From Nymphaea colorata (lineage: Eukaryota; Streptophyta; Magnoliopsida; Nymphaeales; Nymphaeaceae): a stretch of 64,000 bases of DNA. The notes below the pieces were generated by a model, which was not told where the DNA came from, did not search any database, and saw only the letters and a program-made list of their open reading frames with translations. Position numbers and translations under genes: made by a program. The stretch covers positions 23,524,742 to 23,588,741 of the forward strand of contig NC_045141.1 in assembly GCF_008831285.2 (NCBI RefSeq). The letters run 5' to 3'. Below, one piece after another: positions 28,563-40,377 of this stretch (position 1 is its first letter; each line of letters opens with the position of its first letter).

Positions 28563-31500
28563 AAGTCATGTCATTTCATTGTTTCAGTTGGCAGCATTTT
28601 CTTTCTGTTTGTTTCGTGGATTTCTCTTGGCAATCTAATTCCCTTCTTTTATTTGTGCACAGATGATCATGTGCCTCATGCTGGGTGGTGACAACAGTTT
28701 GCAAGTCGTGGCCGTTGTGCAGGTTAGTTTTATAAAGACTTGTCAGCAGTTTGTTTGGCTTGTGTCCGTTCAGTAGAGTAATTGTTTGATATCTGAATTA
28801 CTTTTGCTGTGAGCCGCTTGGTAGAGTAATTACTGAATTATTTTTTGCAGTGAGTCGTTTGGTAGAGTAATTGCACGGTGTATGAATTAATTTTGCAAGT
28901 GCGTTGGTCAATGCATTATGACCTTTACATTGGGCAGGGGAAGCTGGCAGCTATCTGGAGACAAGTCACTTCAAAAGCAAGGTTAGGACTACCGATGCAA
29001 CTAAGAATGATGAGAACCACGGCCCAGGGCTATGCATAGCATCACGGCAGCATATGTTCAGGATTGACATCGGCTTGGTCTAACCCAAGGTCATTGGAAT
29101 CTCGAGAACTGAGCACATGACTTTCTGGCTAAAACGTCAACTTAGCCATTCGTGTGTGCTTGTACCACGCTGCCTGAGCTCTGCTCAATCTTGAAATTCT
29201 TATTTAGAGGTGATTTCTAGAGGCATGAACGTCCATTAAAGAAATTATGTATCAATCATGTACTAATTATCATTAAAATGTTAAAGAGCTAGATTGTTTT
29301 GTATATTTTCACTAATAAAATACTAAGACGGTATCTTAAGCATGTTTTTTTTCTCTATTGTATATCCTGAACTGATCAAGATGGAGTCTTCCTTTGTCCT
29401 AAACGCGTGACTAGAATAGAAGGTTCCGCGAAAGTTGTGCAGCTGCGCGTGATGGTTCCACCTTCATCAAAGGGATGGTTTCCGAACCTGTTGAGGCATT
29501 AGTGTGTACGCTGAATATTGTCCATCGACCGTTACTAGGCTTCTGTACGAATATTCTGCATAATTCAGTCTTATGTTATATCTTGTTTTTTACACGATTA
29601 CACGTTCAATCAGAGCAGTAATTTATGCATATTTGGTAAAACAAGAACAACCATGTAACTTGCATTGCTTACTGATGTTAGGTGTGCAGCAATAGCTGGC
29701 ACATGATATGACAAGTTGTGATCCTCACATATGGTTGAAAGGTTTAAAAGTGAGGGCATGGGATGTGAGTGAGTGCGTGTTTATACAATAGCTACAGGAT
29801 GATTCAACCTTGCCGGATGCTGATGTTGTAGACTGGTTAAAATTTTAAAAATTTTGTCATTAAAAAAGTCACTACATTGACATTGGTGACAGTTTATGAT
29901 ACAGCAACGGTTCATGATGGCTTTAGTAATAATTTATAGTGCTTAGTAATTAAATCTTTAAATTTTAACTATCTGATAATTATCTGGACTAATTGTAAGT
30001 TTCAGATTATATCGACAACTCCGCTTCAGGCGAACGTGACAAAATGTGGTAATTCTTCTTTCATGAGAAGGGGACGCATTGTGGATTTTGTCTGTTTCCA
30101 CATTTGCCTAAGAGGTGCGTCGGTTATCCATAAAAGAACTGTAATTGTGTAGAGAAAGTTGAGCATTAAATGTGATACGGAAAGTTTTAGCAATTTGCTT
30201 GTGAACCTGCCATCAGAAGAAATTGGCGAGTGGAGGTCCATGTCTCGTAAATCACCCCGTTTGTTTTCATCTGTACTGCCAAACAGTTAAAAAGGAACCT
30301 TCAGGACAGATCGTTTACATTTGTTGAGATGTCGATGTCAGGCTGTCAGCTCGATATTCTTGAACCATTAAACTGTGGCAACGTGTGGGAGGTTGTAGTG
30401 GACGCACCTGGTTTCGGAAGATCTAAAATTAGCGAAAATTTCGTGAACGAAAATGACTGAAGTGGATTTCTTGATGACTGTGACGAACTATTATCGTGCC
30501 ACTTGTTAAGGAGCATGACAGTTCCGTCCTGTGTGAATTAAAGTTTTGAATTTTTGGTAAGGCTGAAATATTATTTTTCAAAATTTTAATATATAACAAG
30601 TGGAACTTTTTAAAATTTACATGTAAATTTTTATTTTTTCTTTGACGTAGTAGGGTCAAGACCCATGCCTGCCCTTTAACGACAGTTTTTTCAATTATTT
30701 AGCCATCCAATATAGTGGTTGACTGATTTCAATTTATTATAAGAAAAAATTGAAATCAGTTGGCAATCAAATACTTATGGGATGGTTAAATACTAAAAAT
30801 TAAAAATCTAATGTTAGTGATATGCTTGGCCACAATCCTCCTTATGTACACAAGGTTTAGGACCGCTTTAAGACCATATGGCAATGATCCCATCGCCAGC
30901 TATCTGTCGTTTGTTATTCAATCCCCATGACATGTTCGGTCGTAATTTAAGGCACCGACGTTCTTTTTCTCCTTGGTAAGTTGGGATTAGGCAGAAGAAA
31001 TTAATGTATATAACTAAGATGGCCATACAAGGGGAAGATGAACATCGGTGCAGCTAAAGTACTCAATGATCCATTTTCTTAAAGCATATGAAATAAAACG
31101 ATTTTTACTTGGATGTGTTGGATATGTGCGTGCTAATAATAAGATATGCAGAAAACCCGATTTGCTCGATATAGAGGTAGTTAGTTGACCGACTTATAAA
31201 GAGGGTTAAGATCCAGGTTTTCTTTTGAATTGTTAATTGGTGATTTTATGAGAGCCCTCTTTTCCTTTCGCTTCAGGGATTTAGCGTTGCTTCGTGATCT
31301 AGGTGAAAAGCATGATGCCCGTCAACTGAAGTGTAATATATCTACCATTTACAGTTCAGAAAAATAATATCCACAAGAATCAAATTAACAACTAGGCCTT
31401 CACCTACCCATCAACCCATGCAGCTATCCTAGCCCCCAAAACTTGTGGCTTGTTAATTGAAAAAGAAAAGCATTCAAGAAAATGAATTAATTGCAATAAA

Positions 31501-32378
31501 CTATGCTGCATTTTGCCAGGGAACCTTTCCTTTTTTAGATGGCAGTATCATTTTTATGCGGGATTTGATTGGGCCTTCAATTCTAAGTTTCCAAAATTTC
31601 TAACCAATCAAGTACGTTTGTGTTTTCAATTACAACTGCACAATTAAAAAATTGAAAAGCCTAGCTTGCACGTTGGTGGCATTAATTTTCGTCCCCTCCC
31701 ATTATGACTACTATTTATTTTCTTCTTTTTAAGTCTTTCTAGTTACTTTTTTTTATTAAATTAAAGTAGCCAGAAGAGTTTATTTTCCTTTTAAAGAAGA
31801 AAGAGAGAGAGAAAGTCGATAAGATGAAAATGTATAACAAAATTTGAGGATAAGAAGTCCGCCAAATACAAAAACAAACCGTAAAAACAAAATAGAAGAA
31901 TAAAATATATACAAGACAATAATACAATAAAACAGAATAAAAAGGTTAGAGAAAGAGTGGATAGACGGAGCGACAAAGAGAGAAAGACATACAACTATCT
32001 TTTAGAAGCCCGCTGGATCCAATGAAAACCCAAAGTGCAGGAATGATCTTTATAAACATGCTTTTGCATGTTGCCTCATGCCTCCCTGTTCGTGCTAGAT
32101 TCGTGAAATCCACATTGAAGTCCCAAACTCGTGAGGTCCGAAACTTTCAGTTTTCGCGGAATACGCCTCGGCCCTCGTCCATATAGTGGTCATCTCATTC
32201 TGTACTTATCTACAACAAATTCATAGCAAATTTCGTGGTGTGGGGGATGTCTTGATGCAGACTTATAACAACTTAATTATCAGGTGAAATATAACTGCGT
32301 CGATTCGTTCAAGCAGGTGTTGAGTTATGTAGACCACATCTCTACCGTTATGATACCAGATTGATTTATAAATTTCAC

Positions 32379-33363
32379 GTAATTTGAATTATATACGTAA
32401 GTCACATCTCGAAAGTTATGATTTTGAATAATGTTTTGAGCTTCATTTATAAAGTTTTTTAGGCAAATTTTTATATTTATTTGGCTATGATCACTTCTTT
32501 CTTATATGCTTCAAGTGGGGGAGCATAATTGAATGAACTATTAAATAAAGTGGGGTTGGGCCAGGGGGTACTCGGTATCTGGCCCGACTCGAACCTGGGC
32601 CCGGGCCCGAAAAGAAGGGCACTGGCCCGATAATTTATTGAGCCGGCCTAATAATTTTTTTAAATATTTATTTTATTAATATATATATTTATTAAAATTA
32701 TATATATATTATTTTATATTAAAAATATATTTTTTAATTTAATCGGACCAGGCCTGAGCCCTTCGGTTTTAATGGTCGGGTCGGGCTCGGGCCCGAGTTT
32801 CGGGTGTCAGGCCGGCCCGATGCCCAGCCTTGCTAGTAAATACTATGTCGTTGGTGAGGGTGAAACTATAATTTTTTTTTTAAATGAGACGCTCAATATA
32901 TAGTTAACAAATTTTTAATTAGTTTTGGAGCAATGACCCGGGTTTCGTGCCGCTGACCATATAATTGAACCAAGGTTGACGCAGATCCAATCACTAAAAA
33001 TAAGTTTTTAGAAGGGGCTCTATGCGCCACATGCCATAGAGTAGAGACTCACGTATCTTCAACTCTGGTCATCGGTTCTATTCTGTTAAGTGTCATTTCT
33101 TTGAACTGAAAAAGGTGGCATTAAAGTTACTTAGATCTCCAAACATGCCCTAAACTCCAGGGGCAAAAGGAGGAGGATTTGGCTTCTCGGGTATCAACCC
33201 CTTCCTCCTTATTTGGCAAGTATGTTACCATTGATCCACCATAATACAAGAAATGTGAGATCAAAAGTGATGTTCATAAAGTAAATGTAATTTGAATTAT
33301 ATATGTAAATTACATCTCTAGCGTTATGATTTTGAAGAATATTTTGAGCTTCATTTATGAAGT
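32379..33363 (+). repeat. Dispersed 77-bp direct repeat (two copies)
   Basis: Segments 32379-32455 and 33287-33363 both start GTAATTTGAATTATATA and end GAGCTTCATTTATRAAGT, with roughly 85% identity by eye. A weaker partial match (CACATCTCTACCGTTATGAT) lies just before the first copy, at about 32335. Confidence 0.7.
32552..32832. mobile_element. GC-rich-ended inverted-repeat element (MITE-like)
   Basis: Two GGCCCG-rich blocks (32552-32635 and 32745-32832) flank a very AT-rich centre. The right end read in reverse (GGCTGGGCATCGGGCC) resembles the left end (GGTTGGGCCAGGGGG), and both carry GGGCCCG-type motifs. This is a familiar architecture of degenerate plant non-autonomous DNA elements. Exact ends and target duplication are not clear. 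Confidence 0.4.
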
Positions 33364-33658
33364 ATGTGTTTGTTTACAATTCTTTTTTACCGTGATCTTT
33401 TTCATTTCTTTACCCGAAAGATCGAACTAGATGGAAACGTTGGCTCGGTTCCCTTAGATGCTGTTCATTTGAATTTGTCGGTTCCCTTAGATGCTGTTCA
33501 TTTGAATTTGAACAGCTACTTAGATCCTGAAACATACAGTAAAACTCTAGGACAAAGGGGAGGACTTGGCTTCTCGTCGAATATCATCCCCTTCCTCCTC
33601 ATTGGTGATTTATGTTGTGATTGGTCCGCCACAGTACCAGAAACTGGAGATCGAAAGG
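33128..33658 (+). repeat. Diverged ~140-bp direct duplication
   Basis: Segments 33128-33268 and 33517-33658 share ordered blocks: TACTTAGATC, ACTC(C/T)AG, TTGGCTTCTCG, CCCCTTCCTCCT, TACAAGAAA/TACCAGAAA and GAGATCRAAAG. They are about 389 bp apart. Probable fragments of one duplicated or transposed unit. Confidence 0.65.
33445..33510 (+). repeat. 33-bp tandem duplication
   Basis: TCGGTTCCCTTAGATGCTGT and the following bases occur at 33445-33477 and again at 33478-33510. The period is a multiple of three, but no gene is supported around it. Confidence 0.85.
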
Positions 33659-33990
33659 ACCGTCGTTGTCCTTTTGTGTGAGTTGGATAATGCCTAAATG
33701 GACGACGCGTCGACGCCCCAGCAAATATCCACCGCACGCCTCGCTTCTTCTTTCCCTTTCTTTCTCGGGAAGGTGTTCCTGGTGAAGCTGAAGCACGAAA
33801 AGATTCCTACTACCATAGATCTGCTCATTAATTTGAAACTATACAAAAGCCAGACCGATCATAGCAATAAGGGAGTTACCCATTTTTTCAATTGCAATTT
33901 GCTACAAGATACTGATAACTACAAGATCATGAACCACCAAATCACTTTGAATTCATCAATGGCGAGCGGCTCATCAGTTTACATGCGCAT

Positions 33991-34329
33991 TTACAGTGCA
34001 ATCATGGACAGCATATGAAAATTGGCTTGATCGTCTTGCTCCACTGGCGGAAGCCGGCGCACATCCGCCAGCCTCTCCCGGACCAGCCGGAAAGCTCGCT
34101 GCCATCGCCGGCCCTGCATGATAGAATGTTGGCTCCGGAAGACGATCTGGTTCAACTGGAAGAAGAGGAGCATCGTGGAAGCCGTGAACTCGTGATAAGA
34201 CCTGGACACCTGACTCCACACTGGAAATTTCAGTGTGTAAGGGCCCAGCAGCAGGAGGATCAAATGGCCGCCCTTGCTGCCGCTTGCCAGCAGCCCCAAC
34301 TTCGCGGCGATTAACAGGTGGTAGACCAT
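33991..34329 (-). CDS. Unrecognised 112-aa protein, intronless
   Basis: I do not recognise this protein. The ATG at 34329 is the first ATG downstream of a TATA box and sits in a strong plant context (GCGCCATGG). Codon use is convincingly coding: the third position is mostly G or C, while flanking DNA is AT-rich. The N-terminus is hydrophobic (MVYHLLIAAKLGLLAS, then HLILLLLGPYTL), suggesting membrane insertion or secretion. The middle carries FFQLNQIVFRSQHS; the C-terminal half is basic and Arg-rich (GRRWQRAFRLVRERLADVRR) and ends ANFHMLSMIAL. It stands alone; nearest neighbours are several kb away. Alternatives are a spurious frame in a GC-rich island, or one exon of a longer gene. Confidence 0.45.
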   Translation of the reverse strand: MVYHLLIAAKLGLLASGSKGGHLILLLLGPYTLKFPVWSQVSRSYHEFTASTMLLFFQLNQIVFRSQHSIMQGRRWQRAFRLVRERLADVRRLPPVEQDDQANFHMLSMIAL

Positions 34330-34456
34330 GGCGCTACGTTTTCCGGCAACGGAACGATGCGGAAGATCGGAGGCAGGCTGTTGAGCTTCTTCTGAAAGGG
34401 ATGCGGAAGAAGGCGATGAGGGTGAAGAAGGCTGTTGTTGGAAGGGAACCCTGATG

Positions 34457-34464
34457 CTTATATA
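34457..34464 (-). promoter_or_regulatory. Candidate TATA box (TATATAAG) for the 112-aa gene
   Basis: On the minus strand TATATAAG lies about 130 bases upstream of the ATG at 34329, with no other ATG in between. Its spacing to a leader of about 100 bases is typical for a plant TATA promoter. Confidence 0.5.
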
Positions 34465-36517
34465 GAAGGCGAAAGGGTGTCAAAATTTCCGACTTTTTTA
34501 CAGTGCAAGGTGAAGAGATGAGGTGCCAAAGAATTGCTTTACTGATGTGAAGACTGATTTACTTCTGCCCTTTCGTCTGCATATGCAGTGTTGGTGGGGC
34601 ACATGCTTCCTTGTCTTCAGTTCCTTCACATTGGCAGCCATGAATTCTGGTTGAGAAAAAGCATCTTAATCCAACATGTTTCAACAGTTCTTATTTTTGT
34701 CCACAGATTATTATTTTACTTTCCCTTCCAACCTTTTCTGAACTCATTATTGTACTAAGGATTCTCATAACGTGCAAAAAATTCTGTTTTCTGGTGATTT
34801 ATAAGCAGCTCACCCAACAGAAGAAGATCACTTATATAATTGCAGCTAGCTTTGCAGAGAACTGCTCATACATTGTTCTTCTTCTTTTTTAATGGTGGAG
34901 CTTTCGATCAGCATCATCCTTACAATTTCATTTATACCCACCAACGCTTTAACGTAGAGCAAACTTTTTGATCATATTAATTAAAGGTTTAAGGTTAGGG
35001 AAAAGCGGAGGACGGATTCAGAAAATTTGTGAAGCAGAAGGAAGGATGGATCTGAAATATTACAAAAGGAGACAGAATATCTTGAAAGAAAGCAACGAAT
35101 ATGACTTTAACTTTGGACTTACTCTATAATGAGAGTGATGGTGAATGGGAATTATTAGTATGGTGGTTTTGCCCTTTCATTTGCAATTTGGGTAGATATG
35201 GTGTAGGGGTTACCTGACCTCTTGCTTGTCCTCGGCAACCACATGGCCACCCGACTTTGATGTGTACAGGGCGATGTAGTCAGCCATGACGCAAGCAGGG
35301 AAAGTGAAGAAGCCCTGGGAAAAGCTTTCTCACTTGTGGAAGTTCGCCTAGGAACTTCAGCAGCCTGGATCCTTCCTTGCAAACACATGATTTAAGCTTT
35401 TCTGGATATGATGAACGCCATGGACCATGGTTTTACGAGGAAGGACTGGTGCACTGTAGTTCTTACTCAAAAAAATATGAGGACCCAAACGGTTCCAATT
35501 TGGATAACTTAGATGAATTGGGACTTGGGTCCCATCAAATTTCTTCATACAGAAAATCCAAAGTGTTGGAGATATATCTTAACTGGTAGGTCCTAAGACC
35601 TTGCTGGCAGCCTAATCCCAGCCCGTTTAGTTATTGCACTGGGATCTAACCATCAACTTCCTGCTCTTTTTTATCTTGTTCGATGCTCACTCTTATTTCA
35701 AACCCTCAACATTTCCTATTTTAATGTCTCAGAAATCCTTGGTAACATATCAACAATTTCTAAGGGAGAATCCGGCAATATGCCAAGAGTATATATATAT
35801 ATATGTATATATATATAGTTAAAAACATTAAACATACCGTCTACATGTGAAATTTGCATCCAGGCTGCCTTTGCTGTGGATTGAAATAGGTTCGATTTAA
35901 GATGTGGATCTGAATACAAATCTATCTCCTGATCCAAGAAAAAGCCTGAGTTACTGAAATCTCGCTAATGCTATCACATTCCGAACAATCGGGTTTGGAT
36001 TAGATATGACCATCGCCACACGTAGACTCGGGAGAAATTGAGCAATTGGGTATTGGATTCAGATCCGTATTCGAATCATCGAATGAACGTACATACGTGG
36101 TTCGGATATAGTCTGCTGAGGCTTCGATGGAAAATATCTCCGCGTCCGGATCGTCGATTGAGTCTACCCGTAAAAGCTACCACCGGTTCGGCTAACGAAT
36201 CGGGTCGTGAGGGCTTCTTTTAGATCGGAAATCCGAGAGCAAAAACCCTAACAAAACCCTTATTACGGCGGCAATCTTCGGCACCGTAACACCTCGCGGG
36301 AGAATTTCCCGGCAAGCTATCCTGTCTGCCGGAGAACCTTCTGGTAACATCCTAGCTCTGGAACCCTTAAACGTTCGACCTCTCGACGTGCTCCCCAAGT
36401 GGTGGCGGCTTCGACTTGTTGTTCCGCAATATTTTGATGCCTTAGCTTAGCTCCTTCATTGTGACCGAGTGGGGGTTTTTAGGGTGTTCTTGGTGGTCAA
36501 GGAGAAGGAGGAGAGAA
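34465..36517. other. Intergenic region left of EMG1
   Basis: No gene is firmly supported. On the minus strand at about 35217-35315 an acceptor-like CCCAG is followed by an open stretch containing MADYIALYTSKSGGHVVAED and a donor-like GAG/GTCAGG; it could be an orphan exon but has no partner. A (TA)n run lies at 35790-35817. The last ~300 bases are GC-richer and probably the EMG1 promoter and 5' UTR. Confidence 0.5.
35790..35817. repeat. (TA)n microsatellite
   Basis: An interrupted TA dinucleotide run is visible. Confidence 0.95.
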
Positions 36518-39097
36518 ATGGTGCGGCCGTACGCCGTCAAGGGTCTAAAGCGCAAGAAGAGGGATATTGAGAAGGAAGCCGCGGCAGGGGGAGAAGAGGA
36601 GAAGGAGTCGACGGTCACGGAGTCTGTGGGGATTCATACCTTGCATCCTGCTGCTGCGGTTTCAGGTGACGGAGCCAAGGCCGGAGTCGTGTTCGTCCTG
36701 GAGAAGGCGTCGTTGGAGTTCGCGAGCGTTGGGAAGGTAATTTTCTTTGTTTCTGAGGGACTGTTGGTTTCTCCCTTTTGTTTCTATCATAGCGAGTGAG
36801 AGAGGGGAGATAGGGTGTGAGAAAGAATTTGAAGCGGAGTTCATGCACTTTAAAAAAAACTGGGAGAAACAAATAGGTTTAATATCAATCCTCAGCTTGG
36901 GGAGAAGGGTAGAGAGTTTCGTCTTCTGAAAGTGGGAAAACCTTCTGGGACTGCTTTAGGCGTGGAAGAAATTACTGCAAAAGTTTCCTCCCGGTGGATT
37001 ATTTGCTATATGGCAAAATCCGCGTTTGAATTCTTCGTGTTTCGGCGGATGAGAATCATTGACTGTTGATTACCAGTAGCGACTTGTGCCAAACGTCCAT
37101 CTTTTGGATTGTTTTTTAATGATCTTTTTGTGCTGCTTGTCAGACGTACCAGCTTCTGAATTCAGACGATCACGTCAATTTCTTCAGGAAGCATAATCTT
37201 GATCCTGCTGCTTATCGTCCAGATATCACTCACCAGGTTAATGTTTTTAACATCCAATAAATAAAAGTCATGTGCAATCTCATGCATCAACAATCGGTAG
37301 ACTGTTCGCAGTTCTGTTGTTTCCAATTCAGTAAGGCTTCCAACCCAAAGGTGCTTATTTTTTCTAGTTATAACTTAACTGTTAGGAACTGAAAGGAGAA
37401 GAATTTTGCATCAGTTGAGGTGCTCAAAGGGGCTATGTATGTCTGTCGAGGTTGGCTTAAGCCTTCAAGTTGAAGGAGGCCAACAGTTCGAGATTAGTCC
37501 TATGTCTCCCTTGCTGCAAGGCCCAAGTCTTGGAGAACGATTTTTGTTGGGCTATGCAAAGCGATATGGCTGAAAAAAATGCAGGAGTATGACCTTTTTT
37601 GTTACGTTTCCAAAAAAAAAAAAAAGAAATGTAAGGGAATATGGAATGTGGGTCACAGAGTCATAATGAAGTATCCCATTTGTGCAGCACGAGAGTCTTA
37701 CATTGAGGTAGCCCAATGGTTCTGATCCTTGCAGAAAGGGGAAAAAATTGAAGTTTTTCTGGAGAAGACCATTATTGTGGGCTAGGAAGCGTTGCTCGAT
37801 GGTTTTAATTTGAGAAAACTTAGAAATTTTGGACACAAGAATGTCTACATGTCTTCGTCATTTTGATAGGTTGCAGAAAGTTGCCATCCACTTGTTAATG
37901 TTGCTTTGTGCTTGGACTTGACTTTGTTCAAACTCTGATTTTGTGAAAAAAATTGGTATGGTTGTGGCCAGGCTCTTCTTGCAATTCTAGACAGTCCTCT
38001 GAATAAATCGGGGAGAATTCGAGCGTTGTATGTCCATACAGAAAAAAATGTCCTCATTCAAGTGAACCCCCAAGTTCGATTGCCAAGAACGTACAAACGT
38101 TTTAGTGGTGTCATGTGTAAGTCTTCAACTCAAACTTCAAATCTGTGTGGGTTCCACGTTCTTGGACCATGTCTGTGACATATACTGCCCTTTGAAATGA
38201 CTGTAGTGCAGGTGCTGCAGAATAAGAACATACGAGCTGCTGATGGCTCTGGTTTCCTGCTTCGCAAAGTAGAAAACCCAGTAACACGTCATTTACCAGC
38301 CAATTCTCATCGAATAGGTAAGACTGTGCTAATTGGATGTTTTCTGATTTCTTCTCTTTTTTTGACAATGCTCTTTGAATTATTTTCATCTATGGAACAG
38401 GTCTTTCCTATAGTTCTCAAAAGTTAGTCCAGATGTCTAACTATGTGGCTTCAATAAGTGATGATCTTAACCTTGTTTTTGTGGTATGTTGACTAATATA
38501 ATATATTTGTTGTGTGAGTTTTTGATTTAATCCTTGAGGAAGAGATGCCTTAGCATGTTTTTGGGGCTTTTAGTTACAACCAGTCCTTATCTAACCAAAA
38601 GTTCAATTTCTTTTTGATCAATATGCAGGTTGGTGCAATGGCCAATGGAAAGATAGATACGGATTATATTGATGATTTAGTAGCTGGTATGTTGCACAAA
38701 GTATTTAGGAAAATGGGCCAACCCTTTCTCATTTATTTGGAGACAAATCTGTTGTTCATAATGCAGCTAATCGTGTCTTAATTTTGATCGTGTCTTATCA
38801 AGACTTACCAGAAGTTTATATATCAAGGGGACACAAATGTGTAAATTCATAGTTGGTTGGGGCACTGATATGTAGATTTGTATATTTATATGAGGGATTT
38901 TCACAGGTTAAGCGGGCCATGTGATCTGCTGGCTTTTATATTGTCTAATTGAGGTGTTTAGTTGGTGAAATCACCACATGATTTTTAATTAATTAATTAA
39001 TTAATTTTTTCTTGCAGTCTCTGCATATCCCCTAACGGCTGCCTACTGCATCGCAAGGATCTGTTATGCTTTGGAGCAGAAATGGAAAATTTTGTAG
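36518..39097 (+). CDS. EMG1: rRNA small-subunit pseudouridine N1-methyltransferase EMG1/NEP1
   Basis: EMG1/Nep1 is a nucleolar SPOUT-class methyltransferase that modifies a pseudouridine of 18S rRNA and is needed for 40S subunit assembly. Exons: 36518-36736, 37144-37236, 37972-38116, 38207-38317, 38401-38483, 38629-38686, 39018-39097, all GT-AG with phase kept; the product is 262 aa. The start ATG gives MVRPYAVKGLKRKKRD, a basic N-terminus; the frame continues upstream only to non-ATG codons. Family signatures in order are VVFVLEKASLE, TYQLLNSDDH, ALLAILDSPLNKSGR, VNPQVRLPRTYKRFSG, NPVTRHLPANSHRIGLSYSS, the knot motif LVFVVGAMANGKID, and the C-terminal YPLTAAYCIARICYALEQKW. The acceptor at 38207 was chosen because it gives MLQVLQNKN, as expected for the family. 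Confidence 0.95.
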
Positions 39098-40377
39098 GCA
39101 AGTATTGCTTGAGTTGGATTTTTTACCCCCTACGTTGAGTTATTTTCTTACTGATTTTATAAGAGAGTTTATGCCATGTGATCAAGGAAAAGAAAACTTG
39201 AAAATTGCATTTGCCTGCATCACGAACTTGTTTTGTTTTTTTGAACAGTTGAAAGGAGTCCAATGTTTTACCTCCTTGTAAAGGAGTCAGGCAATTCGAT
39301 TCCTGTAGGATCATTTTGATGTAAATTTGTTGTTCATGATCTCGAGTTTGTGGGTTTTGCAGATTTCCGCCCGTGTTTTAGCGGGTGCCCTGTTTTGTTC
39401 ATCATTTTCTTCTCAATGAAGATAGGCGATCCATATTCCAGCAGTTTTCTGGGTAAATGGATTTATATGAAGTTCATCTTGTCCAGTGAGATGCGGTTGT
39501 TGGACTATGTGAAATCTCTCTTCGTTCCAGCTGCTTGTGAAGTATACGGGTGTAATTTTAGCTGGCCTTGCACGAAACCGGAAGGACGATCTCAAACTGT
39601 AGCCGAGCTTGATTGTAGTAGCTTTAATTTATTTTTGGACATATATCCAAGAGACCAGAGAATTTTAAACCAAAAAGGCAGAGCGAATTAATCATGGATA
39701 TGCTCCTTGCACTAAAGACACTCTCTGTAACTTTCATCGCAACTGCATCTAACTGGAAAATAAAGAACGTGAAACGAACGGGATGGTCTATCCTGCCAGT
39801 TCATCTGCAGTGCCGAGATGAATCACACGGAGTAGTGTGGTCAAGGGGAGCTCGATCTTCTTAAAGATTTCTCAAAGATTTAATGGCTGCCCGATATCCG
39901 ATGGCAGGAGAGATCCTTCGGGCTTCTTTTTTTCCCTTGCCCTTCAGGGTCGGGCTATGTCTGCCTGTGCAGGGGGTTGAAGCCCGCAAGATTCGAACAA
40001 GGGATTGGCCTTTGTACTAGTGGCAAAAAGGGTCTTTTATTATCTCTAACTGGAACCCTCGTGATCGATGATGACGTCCACCGTCACTTCTTTCTCTACT
40101 TTTTTAGCAAACTCACCATGTCATACTGCAACCGAGAGAGCGATGACAGTTCTGAGACATAATCGTGAATTAGCATTATGCAGGGACTCGTTGTTGAGCA
40201 TGTACCAGTACTAGCATGACTGCTTTTATTCGATGTTGCTGCTTTTCCTTACATATATGAAAAACATAGATAAAACAACTTCGGGTTCCAGGAACGTGGA
40301 CTGCCCTTCAAGTCCAGCATGCTCTGAATTTCAATGTAGCAACCGTGGCCGTAGCAGTGGTGGCAACAGTGTCTTCC
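39098..40377. other. Intergenic, EMG1 3' side
   Basis: The left part is EMG1 3' UTR and the right part lies downstream of the minus-strand small peptide gene. No gene or recognisable repeat is supported. Confidence 0.5.

Larger units (their letters stand above)
27576..33990. other. Intergenic region right of MEE44-like gene
   Basis: The first few hundred bases are probably the 3' UTR. A 72-codon open stretch at 27732-27950 has no ATG and no compatible splice link to the gene. The rest is AT-rich non-coding DNA with a C-rich/CAC repeat (28504-28562), a GC-rich inverted-repeat element (32552-32832) and diverged local duplications (32.4-33.7 kb). I see no supported gene. Confidence 0.55.

Noticed and set aside
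30026-30659. Minus-strand short open frames in the 30-kb intergenic region
   Set aside because: AT-rich, no start context, no motif; consistent with chance.
33364-33681. 105-codon plus-strand frame with a repeated SVPLDAVHLNL
   Set aside because: The repetition comes from the 33-bp tandem duplication, and the downstream part matches a non-coding diverged repeat at 33128.
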